Assembly: GCF_000181875.2 (NCBI RefSeq)
Contig: NC_012247.1
Coordinates: 1-52,543, forward strand
DNA length: 52,543 nt
DNA from: [Borrelia] finlandensis
Lineage (GTDB): Bacteria; Spirochaetota; Spirochaetia; Borreliales; Borreliaceae
Direction of reading: 5' to 3'
Below are positions 1 to 9,325 of this stretch, in pieces. The position numbers and the translations under genes were made by a program. The notes beneath the pieces are model-generated. The model had not been told where the DNA came from, ran no database searches, and worked only from the letters and a program-made list of their open reading frames with translations. Position 1 is the stretch's first letter, and each line of letters opens with the position of its first letter.

Positions 1-114
1 ACAAATAGAACATTAAGTACAATAACCCAATATTTTAAAAAGGATGCACATTTTAATACAGAAACTAAAGCTGTTCAACTGCAATTGTTTGCACTTGAAA
101 TTTTTTATGTTTAA
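1..114 (+). CDS. C-terminal end of an unidentified protein (5' end outside window)
   Basis: The frame is open from the first base to a TAA at 112-114, giving 37 residues that end in a hydrophobic LFALEIFYV. No start is in the window. I do not recognise the family. It may be the tail of a plasmid surface protein, as most neighbours are lipoprotein genes or remnants, but that is only context. Confidence 0.35.
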   Translation, partial: TNRTLSTITQYFKKDAHFNTETKAVQLQLFALEIFYV

Positions 115-129
115 ATAAAATACAAATAA

Positions 130-240
130 TTATATTAACAAATATTAATTAAATTTATTTTTGCCTCGCCAAATTTTACATAAATCAATTATATAAGATA
201 AGTCACAAGTAAAAATTAAGCGGCAGGCATACCTTTCCTT
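130..240 (-). pseudogene. C-terminal scrap of a repeated unknown gene family
   Basis: On the minus strand this stretch resembles the C-terminal part of the broken gene at 1521-1949: both have a TTGATTTATnnAAAA core followed by a shared GGCAAAnAnAAATTTAA-like run. Only this fragment is left. The function of the parent gene is unknown. Confidence 0.35.
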
Positions 241-470
241 GTGGACTTGTTAATTTTTTTTAAAAAAAGATATAATTTATATTATATCTTAATAATTACA
301 TTATTCATAATGATACTAGCACAACAATTTTAAATTACAAATCAAAATAAAAAAAGCCTACAAATAAAAAAATCCTTTAAAGCTTATATCTATAGACTCA
401 AAAAATTATTAAAGCAATAATAAGTATATTATACTAATACACAGTATGGTACGCTATTATTTAAAATAAA

Positions 471-612
471 TTACAAATTATTTGAACCAGCTTCATAAAG
501 ATTTTCTGCATGCTCTTTTAAAGTGTCTTTTGTGATAAGTGCTTTTGTATTTTTTTAAAATATTTTCCTATATTATCCTCACGTTTAAAATCCATTTTTG
601 TTTCTTTTGCAT
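471..612 (-). pseudogene. Remnant of a plasmid-encoded helical (lipo)protein
   Basis: Minus-strand reading gives AKETKMDFKREDNIGKYFKK, a frameshift in a T-rich run near 555, then a helical stretch ending KEHAENLYEAGSNNL and a TAA at 471-473. The charged helical composition is typical of Borrelia plasmid lipoproteins. No signal peptide remains and the family cannot be named. Confidence 0.4.
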
Positions 613-723
613 GATTTACTGTATATATGTTTGTTTTATAAAAACTAGCAGTATATTTATATACATAATAATATGAATCTATAAAAATTAGATAAGTTGA
701 AAATATTCTACAAGTAGAGAATA

Positions 724-829
724 TGAAAAAAAATATTTTAGCAATATACTCTTAATGCTGTTAAGTTTATCAATATATGATACAAATGCTATTAATAAAT
801 TAACAAATAAAAAAAAGAAAAATTTATAA
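724..829 (+). pseudogene. Signal-peptide-like remnant
   Basis: ATG at 724 begins MKKNILAIYS and meets a stop. One frame over, the sequence continues as LMLLSLSIYDTNAINKLTNK and ends at a TAA near 829. This looks like the start of a secreted or lipoprotein gene broken by a one-base shift just upstream of the Erp-BlyB chimera. Family unknown. Confidence 0.35.
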
Positions 830-880
830 AAAATTGTAAATTAAGAAATTTGATTGATTTAATTTTGAAAGGCAATAATT

Positions 881-1519
881 ATGACTAGAAAAATGTTTGC
901 TGTTTATGCTATTCTTGCACCAACAAGTTCCTGTAAGAATTATGAAAGTAATACAGAGTTAAAAAACCAAGTTGAAGAATTTTTAGATACAAAAGAAATA
1001 GTTCAGAACATTGTTGAAGATTCGAGATTAGAAGAGATTGAAAAAAAAATTAGAAAATTAACAAATAAAACAGATGGAAAAGATAAAGAACAATTTAGGC
1101 ACGAATTAGAAGAAATTAAAGATAGATCGGAAAAGAAACAAGAAACAATTAACGAAAAATCAAAAAACCTATTTAAAGATAACCTTGAACTCGGACTTAC
1201 ATCTATATCAAATCTTATTAACGTATTTTCTGAATTCAAAAATGAATTTGGAGAGGTTGCACATAAAGGATTTTCTTTGGTTTGTAATTTGTATTCCCAT
1301 TACACATCAATCTACAAATCAAATATGGAAAGACTTGAAAATGTATTAAGTCCAACAATAGATAAAACACTCGCTCCAATAAATAAAAAAATTAATAACT
1401 TTATTGATTTGGTTAATTCGAATGAAAAAAATCTAAAAATATCTAAGAATCTAAAATTTGATGAATCAGGAACACCTATTTATAAAAACAAAAAAATATT
1501 ACATAATAATGTACTTTAG
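881..1519 (+). CDS. Chimeric protein: Erp lipoprotein N-terminus fused to BlyB
   Basis: The 212-residue ORF has two unrelated parts. Residues 1 to about 95 look like an OspF-type Erp: signal peptide, Cys18 followed by KNYES, then a charged coiled-coil stretch. From about residue 96 (KDNLELGLTSISNLINVFS) to near the end it follows BlyB of this same window (27138-27476): NMERLEN, APINKKIN and KNLKISKNLKF all have direct counterparts there. The lipobox is odd, with Thr at -3 (PTSSC, against LISSC in the intact Erps), so lipidation may be poor. BlyB is a cp32 protein associated with the BlyA holin/hemolysin. If made, this would put a BlyB-like domain behind an export signal. Expression is unknown; a modest GAAAGG ribosome site precedes the ATG. 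Confidence 0.75.
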   Translation: MTRKMFAVYAILAPTSSCKNYESNTELKNQVEEFLDTKEIVQNIVEDSRLEEIEKKIRKLTNKTDGKDKEQFRHELEEIKDRSEKKQETINEKSKNLFKDNLELGLTSISNLINVFSEFKNEFGEVAHKGFSLVCNLYSHYTSIYKSNMERLENVLSPTIDKTLAPINKKINNFIDLVNSNEKNLKISKNLKFDESGTPIYKNKKILHNNVL

Positions 1520-1520
1520 A

Positions 1521-1949
1521 TTATGACTTGCGTGCACTATAATTGCCCAGCCTAAACTTTAAATTTTTCTTTGCCGCACGGAATTTTTGATAAATCAATA
1601 TTGGCCAATTATCAAAATTATCTCTATCTAATAGAGATAATAGTTTAAAAAACTCATACCATCAATACATAAATAAAATATGAAAACCTCATTTTCAAAC
1701 ACATTATTACCCAGCTTTACTTTAATTTTGCGGAATAGGTTGATTAATTCTTTAGACTTTTTGGGCCCTAAATTAAAAAAACTCATTTAAAATGTTTCGA
1801 CTTTTGTGTGGTGACAATAAAGATATTGACTCTACAGCATTTTCTAGGTCTGTAATGGACTCATAAAACTTATAAATAACCCTTTTCATGTCTTTAAAAA
1901 CACAAATTTCAACAGCATTTAATTCTAAGTATTCAAATATGTTTTTCAT
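1521..1949 (-). pseudogene. Frameshifted gene of an unknown family (best copy of three)
   Basis: The minus-strand ATG at 1949 opens 58 codons (MKNIFEYLELNAVEICVF start) to a TAA at 1773. The reading then continues one frame over as GPKKSKELINLFRKIKVKL and shifts again to LLDRDNFDNWPILIYQKF, ending at a TAA at 1521-1523. Restoring two frameshifts gives a protein of about 140 residues. It is convergent with the chimera at 881-1519. Scraps of the same family lie at 130-240 and 4600-4692. I do not recognise the protein. Confidence 0.5.
1617..1641. repeat. Perfect hairpin, 11-bp arms
   Basis: ATTATCTCTAT, loop CTA, ATAGAGATAAT. It lies inside the broken gene 1521-1949, so it may be chance in AT-rich sequence. 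Confidence 0.4.
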
Positions 1950-2159
1950 TATATATGAAAAATATATAACGGTTTTTATTGTTTAAAAAATTGTTAACAG
2001 ACTTATATGAAATTATTTAAGCTATCCTTTACAATTCTATTATTTATTGAACACAAATATTGTAAATTGCAAACACTATATTAATAGCATTTAATTATAA
2101 ATAAGAACATTTAAAACAAAGACCAAGCAGAATTTTTATAGCACTCCTTTACTTTTAAT

Positions 2160-2490
2160 TTACTTTCTTTCATTATCATATTTAGTTACAATATCAATCA
2201 AAACATCTTTTCTATTCTGAAAAAGTTCCTTAAAAATATAACTTGCTCTTTTCATATCTTGCTTTATAAATTCATATAATTCTTTATCCCCCGTAAAAAT
2301 TCTAATAAAAATATTTTTATTCTCTAATATGCTTATATTATTAAAATCAAGTGATTTTTTTTAAAAAATATATTTTTTATATTTTCCAATCCTAATTCTT
2401 TAATCTTATTAATAGATATACTACCCTCTAAAATTTTTGAGTAAAGCTTTAAGATATGTCAAACGAATTTTTAAGGTCTTTAAATCCAAA
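2160..2490 (-). pseudogene. Decayed PF49 plasmid partition gene
   Basis: Minus-strand reading gives TYLKALLKNFRGSISINKIK, which matches the YLKVYEKVLEGIISIDKIKE stretch of the intact PF49 protein at 18950-19549. After a frameshift comes a C-terminal part with IRIFTGDKELYEFIKQDMKR, like the IRILIKDNELYDFCKKDTKR of the intact gene. It ends at a TAA at 2160-2162. PF49 proteins (Plasmid_parti family) accompany ParA in Borrelia replicons. No other cassette members are visible beside this copy. Confidence 0.6.
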
Positions 2491-3312
2491 ACATCTGGTT
2501 TATTTTGTTTATTTTTAGGGTGCAAGTGGCAACTTACTGTGTCAAGAACTCCCTCAAAAATGCTAAAGGACTATAATAATCTTCCTCTACTGCTAGGCCA
2601 ATATAATATTAGAGAATCCCTTTAATTCTCATCAATATTTAGAGCACTTAAAACAGTGTGGGCATGTCTTCTAAATATTACAGATCTTTCGGTATTTTAG
2701 GATATCCCTTCAGTCCCCCCTTTTCGTATTTTCTATCTCATCATCCACCCCAACCCAGTAGTCATATCTTAGTAGCCTTAGCGGCAGCTGTTAGCAGCTC
2801 CCCCCTCTAATAACTCAATGATTTCTTCTATTACACTCTCAATAGCATTTTCTATATTAAGTTCTGCCATCCTCCTTTACAGCCTAACTTTCTGCATAAC
2901 ACCTATATCTTTAAGCAAATTATATTAAAACTAATTTTAGTTTTCTCTAATTTTTTAGCTATCTAAGAAAAATAGTTTTTCACATAAAATTTTTTTGGAC
3001 CTGGTTTTAATCTAAAAGCCATCGCAACTAATTCACCAAAATGGGAAAATACTTCTTTCTAAAAATCCATCACTCACTATAACTGATTAGTAAAATACAC
3101 TTTTTGGATCGTTTTTATCAGCTTTGACGACATTGTTCTTGAAATTAATAAAAACAAAAAAAGCCGCTAAAATATTACACTTGAAATCTTTTATCTTAAT
3201 ATTTTTGATGAGAACATAAGATATTATCTTAACTTAAAATTCATACTTTAACACACACAATCGTTAAAGTAATTTTAGCCAAAATCAATAAAATATCTTT
3301 ATTTATATTTTA
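2491..3312. other. Stretch without an intact gene
   Basis: Both strands are closed by frequent stops. Apart from the short minus-strand ORF at 2778-2870, only scattered AT-rich sequence and a few pyrimidine runs (near 2716 and 2810) are seen. Confidence 0.5.
2778..2870 (-). pseudogene. Short remnant beginning MAELNIENAIESVIEEIIEL
   Basis: The ATG at 2870 sits immediately after an AAAGGAGG run and opens 30 codons of acidic helix before a TAA. A shift of frame afterwards gives little. It is probably the start of a decayed plasmid gene; no family is recognised. Confidence 0.3.
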
Positions 3313-3340
3313 TTGTAATTTAAACAAAATGATATATAAT
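3313..3340 (+). promoter_or_regulatory. Probable sigma-70 promoter of the 3402 lipoprotein gene
   Basis: TTGTAA (3313-3318), a 16-base spacer, then TATAAT (3335-3340), about 60 bases upstream of the ATG. An AAAGGAG ribosome site follows at about 3385. Assigned by pattern only. Confidence 0.55.
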
Positions 3341-3401
3341 CTTAATTAATCATTATTATTTAATATATATATTCTTAATTAGAGGAAAGGAGAATATTTT
3401 T

Positions 3402-4292
3402 ATGAGAAAAAATTTGTTTTTATATACATTATTAGTGGTAGAATTGTTATCTTGCAATCTAAATTCTAAATTATCTGGCAATAAAGAACAAAAAAATAAC
3501 AATGATGTAAAAGAAGTTTTGAATAGTGTTAAAGAAGATACTCTTAATGATTTATATAGCAATCAAGAAGAGAAAAAGTACTTTGCTAAAAATTTTGAAG
3601 AACGGAAAAATGGGGATTTAATTGATCCTTTAGAGTCTACAGTATCTTTAAGATCACCAAAGAATAAGGTTGATATACCAAATACTACTTCAATTGAGCT
3701 TACTCAAAAAAAAGAGATAAAAAAGGGGGATTTAATTCCTTATACTAACGAAGAAAAGCAAGCAGATAAAGCAATTAAACATTTAAAAAATATTCTTGAA
3801 AACTCTAAATTTTCTGAATTAATTGGAGAAGTGTGTGCACTTAAAGATGAATGCACTTTAATAAAAACTGATTCGTATGATGTGAAGGAAAAGATTAAAA
3901 ATAAAAAAATGTCACTAATGGTAAATCATAGGGAAAATAGAGATAAAATAAATCAACTAACACAATTGCAAAATAATTTAAAGATAGATATTGAACTTGA
4001 TAAGCTTGTAAATAATATTGATATCGCAGAAAATATAATAAGATCTGCTGCTTTATTTTTTGATAGCGCTCAGGAAAGATTAAATGAAAGCATTATTAAA
4101 AGATTAGAGAGTAAAAATAATAAATATTATGCATTAGCATTGTCTAGACAGGCTCTAATTGACACAGAAAATGCTTTAAGCAATTTAGAATCTTTTTCTT
4201 TAAAAAAAATTGAGGTAATAGGGAAAAAAGAAGAAATAAAAAAAAATATTAACCATGCAAAAACTGTTTTAGCAAGTCTCAATAAAAAATAA
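3402..4292 (+). CDS. Helical surface lipoprotein, PF12-like (BBG01/BBH37 type)
   Basis: This intact 296-residue gene has a good ribosome site. Residues 1-18 form a lipoprotein signal (LLSC, Cys18), although Glu14 inside the hydrophobic core is unusual. A low-complexity tether follows to about residue 110, then long alpha-helices beginning near GDLIPYTNEEKQADKAIKHL and running to the C-terminus. The central motif (NEEKxADKxIKxLKxxLExSxFxxL) recurs in the broken gene at 9326-10240, so both belong to one paralogous family, which I take to be PF12 from its pattern. Members are predicted outer-surface lipoproteins without a firmly assigned function. It is one of the few undamaged genes of this arm. 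Confidence 0.7.
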   Translation: MRKNLFLYTLLVVELLSCNLNSKLSGNKEQKNNNDVKEVLNSVKEDTLNDLYSNQEEKKYFAKNFEERKNGDLIDPLESTVSLRSPKNKVDIPNTTSIELTQKKEIKKGDLIPYTNEEKQADKAIKHLKNILENSKFSELIGEVCALKDECTLIKTDSYDVKEKIKNKKMSLMVNHRENRDKINQLTQLQNNLKIDIELDKLVNNIDIAENIIRSAALFFDSAQERLNESIIKRLESKNNKYYALALSRQALIDTENALSNLESFSLKKIEVIGKKEEIKKNINHAKTVLASLNKK

Positions 4293-4344
4293 TTCTCCAT
4301 TTATAATTTCTATGGAATTTAGGTGAAGATTAATTTGTAAAGTA

Positions 4345-4445
4345 AAGTGAACTACTTATTTCTAAATCAAAGATTATAAAAATAGCTTCTTATTTCATTC
4401 CATGATAGCTTTTTAGATTCTTTTTTTTGAAAAAAAAGAATGGAA
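4345..4445 (+). repeat. Dispersed intergenic repeat, copy 1
   Basis: A core TAAATCAAAGATTAT preceded by a weakly paired CTACTTATTTC arm is followed by about 70 bases that resemble 12417-12510. The core also appears, reverse-complemented, in the loop of the hairpin at 39680-39717. It ends in a long AT hairpin (4417-4441). Confidence 0.45.
4417..4441. repeat. Perfect AT hairpin with 12-bp arms
   Basis: ATTCTTTTTTTT, one G, AAAAAAAAGAAT. It lies about 125 bases downstream of the lipoprotein gene at 3402. It might act as a weak terminator but has almost no GC. Confidence 0.5.
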
Positions 4446-4599
4446 AGATCCAAAAATAAAAACATAATCCACAAAATTTACTCAGGGCAATTCCTGCCTT
4501 AGTTTCTATTTCCTTATAAGAAAGATATACTAACAAAAATGATATTAATTAAAATAACATTGGAAAAATAATAACAAAAAAGCTTAGATTGCTAAACAT

Positions 4600-4692
4600 T
4601 CCTAAAACTTATTAATGATTATTTTCATATCACTTAAAACACAAATTTCAATAGCATTTAATTCTAAATAATAAAAATAATCATATATTAAT
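4600..4692 (-). pseudogene. N-terminal scrap of the 1521-1949 gene family
   Basis: The minus strand carries TTAGAATTAAATGCTATTGA followed by AATTTGTGTTTT and ATATGAAAA, nearly the same as the first codons of the gene at 1949. Nothing of the rest of the gene follows. Confidence 0.45.
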
Positions 4693-4803
4693 ATGACATG
4701 TAATCGCAATTTTTTTAGATTTTTTTATTTTATTTTAATTAATTTTTCTAATTTACACTTTATATTGCTTGGATTCTTACAATTTTTGATTTTCTTTACA
4801 TAA

Positions 4804-4838
4804 AAAACAAGCCTAACAGCTAAGCCTTGTTTTTTTTA
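4804..4838. terminator. Terminator-like hairpin downstream of the erp pseudogene
   Basis: AACAAGCCTAA / TTAAGCCTTGTT-type imperfect arms flanked by A and T runs, just beyond the 3' end of the minus-strand erp remnant. It closely resembles the perfect terminator after the intact erp pair (39108-39137), so the erp terminator seems to have been copied with the gene. Confidence 0.55.
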
Positions 4839-4871
4839 TAATTATCAATCAATTAAAATACCCTTTTTTTC

Positions 4872-5560
4872 CTATTTATTATAATATTGAAACTCTTCTT
4901 CAATATCTTTTAGCGAATTGGCTATAATTTTATTTGTCAACTTATCAGTATCAAAAACAGTGCTAACACTAGTAATATTTTTTAACCCTAAACTATTAAC
5001 ACAATGAAAAGCTTGTCTGCCAATTTCACCTTTTCTTTTAACCAGATCATCATCGGTCATTCCAATTGCACTTTTAAATTGTTTTTCAAACTCTTCAAAT
5101 TTTTTCTTAGCCTTTTGCAAATCGCCTTCTCTTTTATCTCTTTTCTTATTTAAACTATCTTCAAGTCCCTTTAATTTATCTTCAAGCTTCTCTTTATCTT
5201 TTAGTTTTTCTTGTAATTTTCTCTTATTTCTCTTATTCCATTTTCGTGCTCACAATATGCTCTAAGAGAAGTTTTTTCACGATCCACCTTATCTATTTTA
5301 TCTTCTAAGTCTTTTATTTCTTTTTCAATATCCTTTAATCTTAGATTTTCAACAACATTTCGAGCTAATTGATCTTTAGCTTAAACTTGCAACTGATCAT
5401 CAACTTGTATTAATTCCTCTTTTGTATCTAAAACATCTATAAATTCTTTAATTTGCTTTTTTAAATTTTGTTATGAAATTTTTACATCTTTACTAATTTG
5501 ATAATTTTTACAAGAAATTATCAGTTCAAAAACAAAACAAATAATAACATTCTTCCATTC
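4872..5560 (-). pseudogene. Broken OspF-type Erp lipoprotein gene
   Basis: A start near 5560 gives a disrupted signal peptide followed by ISCKNYQISKDVK. Further in-frame stops and shifts separate LRLKDIEKEIKDLEDKIDK and the final open stretch (82 residues, KKKFEEFEKQFKSAIG to EEFQYYNK) ending at 4872. Order and motifs match the intact OspF-like Erp at 38284-39060: signal, SCKNY, coiled coil, FEEFxKQ, then a C-terminal domain. There are several independent lesions, so it is not functional. Confidence 0.75.
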
Positions 5561-5694
5561 ATAGCTATCACCCCTTAAGCTTTAATTTAAAGGGAAATTA
5601 AAGATCTGATTTTACAATATTTTGTAGTTTAATTAAATGAAAAAATATAAATTCCCTAATTTAAATATAAAATAAATAAAATAAACTTCACTAA

Positions 5695-6128
5695 TAGTAT
5701 TTATTATTATATTTGATTTCGCATCAGATAAAATTTTACACTCATATCTCTTGATACAGCTTTAAATCCTACTTCCTTAATTTTATCAAGGAATATTTTA
5801 CCCTCTAAAACTTTTTGATAAACTTTTTAATATCTATAGGCTTAACTTTTTACAACTTAAAAAGATTTTATAAAATCTTTAAAATTAACAAAACCAGCTA
5901 TTTATATAATTCTTTTTACCTTATTTCATACAATATTTTCATTCTTTGAGTTTTATTATTAATATCATCTTTTAGGTTATATTTGAGCTATTCTTTTAAA
6001 TTTTTATAATTTGCTAGTTCTTTGTTTTGATCGTCTTTTAAATTTGTCTCTTAGTATAATTTCCAAAAAGATTGATAAATACCTCTTCTTTGTCTTTTTT
6101 AGCTTTTATTTCCATTTTGAATTCCTCA
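5695..6128 (-). pseudogene. Heavily decayed PF49 partition gene
   Basis: Pieces in different frames match the intact PF49 at 18950-19549. The clearest is LKYNLKDDINNKTQRMKILY (compare LKLNLKDDIDNKIQRMKILY), then KELYK, and near the end FRGKIFLDKIKEVGF-like sequence. Many stops and shifts. It is the last member of the dead cassette 5695-8123. Confidence 0.65.
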
Positions 6129-6264
6129 TTTCAAGTCCCCAGGAAGAATGTTGTTATAAAATTTAAGATATTTAATACGCTTTTTAATTCTTTATAATAT
6201 TTACTATTTAAGTCCGGTTCTAAACGATTATATCAAGCAAAATTATGTCTTAAAATATTTTTAT

Positions 6265-6606
6265 TTAAACAAAGACCCAATAAATTTCCCTTATTATCCA
6301 TATCTTCATAATTAAATTAATCAAGAGCGAGGTGTGATAAATTATAGAAATATAATCATTAATTTTGTTTACACATTGATCAAAATAAACATTGCCTATT
6401 AATAAATTATAAATATTGTTTTTATCAAAATTAAAAACATATTTTTTAAAATATGAAGCTAGCACGTTTTGTGAGCCCATATCGATTGGGTAATACTTTT
6501 TTGCCCAACTTTTTAATATATAAGAAAAGAGTATTGACAGCGTACTTTTACCCACACCTCCTTTAAGATTTGCTATTGTTATGATATTTGGTTTTTTTCT
6601 ATCCAT
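6265..6606 (-). pseudogene. Truncated ParA (PF32) partition ATPase
   Basis: The 113-residue ORF starts MDRKKPNIITIANLKGGVGK, with a complete deviant Walker A motif (KGGVGKST). It then diverges: the second Asp motif reads PIDMGSQN, and the protein ends after about 110 residues, against about 260 in the intact ParA at 32457-33239. The Walker B region is gone. The ATG overlaps the end of the broken DUF226 gene, as in the intact cassette. Between 6129 and 6264 only a few ParA-tail-like codons are seen. A functional ATPase is not expected. Confidence 0.75.
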
Positions 6607-7102
6607 TTATATATTACCCCCTTATCTTTTAATTTTTTATTATAAAATTTATATACTATAGTTTCCATTTTTTTTATATGTTCTAAATTAAAACTATAAT
6701 ATTTAGTATTTTCTTTGTCTTTTTTTCTTAATAATGTTCTAAGGGCCTCAATATAGCATTTAATAGAGCCTTTACTAAAGGCAAATTCTAAATAATAAAG
6801 TTTTTCTATCGCATAATATTTATTATCTTTTCTTAAAAAGAAAGGCTTTTTTAATTTATCCCATCCATATTTTATTCCTAGAAATTTATTATTTTCTTTT
6901 AAGGGAAAGAGATTAAATAAATAATATTTTTTTTATTATCAAGTTTTTGAAAAGTTAAGCTTAATTTATTGTTTTTATTAGTAATTTTAAATTTTATCAA
7001 ATGTTTAAAGATTTTTGTATAATATATTTTTTTATTATCTATTTCTTCAATTCTAGAAAAAAAGGTTTTTTCTTTTGATTCTTTATTTATATTTTCATCA
7101 TA
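6579..7102 (-). pseudogene. Broken PF50 (DUF226) plasmid maintenance gene
   Basis: Minus-strand reading contains FLGIKYGWDKLKKPF, YYAIEKLYYLEFAFSKGSIK and VYKFYNKKL, all with counterparts in the intact DUF226 protein at 31915-32481 (GIFYGYRKPIKKP, YYMEFRFKAGSVFCYFKGL, VYKFYGKKYPE). A frameshift near 6930 splits it and the N-terminus is frayed. The 3' end overlaps the parA fragment by about 28 bases, the same arrangement as in the living cassette. Confidence 0.7.
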
Positions 7103-7114
7103 CTTTGTTTTTTT

Positions 7115-8123
7115 TTATTTATTAATTCTTTTTTTCTTTCTTTTAGTTTTTCTAGCAATTTGCTCAATCTTTGGCTCCTTCTTTAAAATTTCATTTAAAA
7201 TGCTATTGGCTATATATTTTGCATGTCCACTAAAATTGGTTGTTTTATTTACTTTCCATTTAGTAGTATAAATATCTTTAAATTCCCCTGCAAGTAAGTA
7301 AAAATCTGTTTTATATGGAGCATATTCCCTCATAAAGTGGATTTTATTTTTATATCCTTTAAGTTTGCTTAAAAAAGAAAGATAAAATATCTTCTTTTTT
7401 ATAATCAAATGATAAATAATTAAAAAAATCTTTGTAATTAAAAAGTGTATTTTTATAAGTTTTTTCTGGATTTTTAGACTCTTTCACTATTTTTTTTATC
7501 TCTTCGGTTATCTCTTTGGATAATTTTAATGTTTTTTCTAGAATGGTTTTTTTAATTTTTCTTTGATGGTTTTTTTTAAAAAAAATTGATTTAATAAAAT
7601 TCTTTTCGTATATATTATTAGTGATATATACAGTGACATTTTTAGTGACATTTTCAGTGCTAAGATTTTCTTTTTCTTTTTTTATTTTCCTATAGAGGTC
7701 TGCCTTGGTGCTACTAAAATAATCATCGATTAACTTATATGCAATAGGGTATACCTTATATATACACAATTTTCCTTTAAACTTTCTTGGGTTATTTGAG
7801 AATGTTAGTATTTTCTTTTCAATTGCTTTTATTCTAATTAAAAATCTTAAATCCTCTCTTAAAGTTCTTATTACAGTTGGCTTATATCCTTCTTTATTTA
7901 TATTTGAGTTTAGAACTCTAAGAATGTCTCCTTGATGATGAGGATGAAGTTCTTTTAGCTTTGCAAAATTAAAATCAATTTTATATATTGAAACATCATA
8001 TTTTTCTTTAAAACTTTTATTTAAGTAATTAATTACTGAAACAATTTTTTTAAGCCTAGAATCCTTTGGAAGCAGCTTATTGGTATCGGTTTTATGCCTT
8101 TAGTTAAGCAAATTCAATGCCAT
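7115..8123 (-). pseudogene. Broken PF57/62 plasmid replication-maintenance gene
   Basis: The ATG at 8123 is followed after seven codons by an in-frame TAA. The same frame then stays open to 7359, and one frame over continues to 7115 (KGYKNKIHFMREYAPYKTDF). Recognisable parts include ELHPHHQGDILRVLNSNINK and GYKPTVIRTLREDLRFLIRI, like the N-terminal region of PF57 at 30808-31905 (YTQQNILYYF, LAPTTLRTMQNYLYKLEKVL). Two lesions: one nonsense and one frameshift near 7390. It is the first gene of the dead cassette. Confidence 0.7.
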
Positions 8124-9325
8124 TTTGGTCTCCTATTTATTTGCATTGATAAACACTATTATGTTTAAAATATTTTAAAATGTCAATACCTATTTTAATA
8201 TTTTTGTGAAATATAGATATATTTTAATGGTTTATGTAATTATTGGTAGCTATTTAAATAATAATCCAAGCTATTCTGTAATTTGGATACATCATTAACA
8301 TTGAAAGTTTTTATAAAGCTTAAGTTATCTAAGTGGTTTGAGTGATTATATTAAATATTGGGTTTTTAGCTATTTTTTCTAAAAAAACAGTATTTTTCAT
8401 AATTTTAATTAATGTGAAGAGCAAGGGTATTAATATAGCTTGAGAGCTATATATTATAAAGCCAAATAAGTTGGGTAAAAGTGTATTAAAACAAAAGTTG
8501 TTTATTGCACTATACTATTTTCTTAATTATTTATAGATATACTATTTATTAAATTTTATTTTATGGTTTGTATAAGATTTAAATTTTAAATGTATCTATT
8601 TTTTTCCTTAATAATTTGTTTTTATTGCTAATTATTGTAAACTCAAATCCGTCACTTGAAAAAAGTAATAAATTTTTGATAAGCTCTTTCTAAGCTTGAT
8701 CCCTTTTAGAAATTCAAAGAATTAATTACCTTATTTGACAGGATTATAACAGAAATAGGAAAATTTTATTTTAAAGTGAATTTTGGTTGCACTCAAAGTC
8801 AAGCTTAATTTAAAATTAGAGATACACACTTAATAATAATGTTATAAGAAATCATTTCGCAAAATTCTACACTCTTACAAAACTAACAATTAATATTCTG
8901 CGTTTAAACAGCTACCTAATAGGTTAATATGTTATATTAAATGTATGTCATTTACTTGTATGTAAAGCTCTTCTTTATGTAAAAAATAGCATTGGTAATT
9001 TTTGCATAAAATTTATATTGCCGTTGTTATATTTTTATCTTAACATAGTCTATTGGTTAGCATTGACAATATATAGCTATACTTGCTCACCATTTTGGTT
9101 TTAATGCATATCACAACTCTCTTAATATTTTAATAGTTTTTCCTACATCTTTAACCCCCTATATTAGGCAAACCAGGGCCAAGATTGCTTTTTTAATCTG
9201 ATTTTTAAATTGCTTTCTACGTAATACTATTTTTAGGCTTTTAATCAATGTTCTTAATTGCTATTACTTTGTATGCCCCCTCTCCTTTAACAATGTTAAA
9301 ATTCCTAGTATAAACAAAATTTTGC
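8124..9325. other. Stretch without a gene, upstream of the dead partition cassette
   Basis: No ORF worth keeping. It includes a small perfect hairpin at 8433-8452 (ATATAGCT TGAG AGCTATAT) and one half of a diverged direct repeat (8822-9005). Because it lies upstream of the first cassette gene, it is where a replication origin would have been, but no iteron array is visible. Confidence 0.45.
8822..9005. repeat. Diverged direct repeat, left copy
   Basis: Resembles 10560-10745: both have AGAAATnATTTC then CAAAATTC, ACACTCTTA, TTAATATTCT and further matching blocks ending in a TATGnAAAAAATA stretch. The pair flanks the broken lipoprotein gene at 9326-10240. Confidence 0.45.

Noticed and set aside
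1..60. Telomere hairpin at the window start
   Set aside because: The first bases are an open coding frame; no Borrelia telomere box or inverted terminal sequence is visible.
2437..2625. 62-codon plus-strand ORF
   Set aside because: Overlaps the minus-strand PF49 remnant, lacks a ribosome site and has no recognisable protein character.
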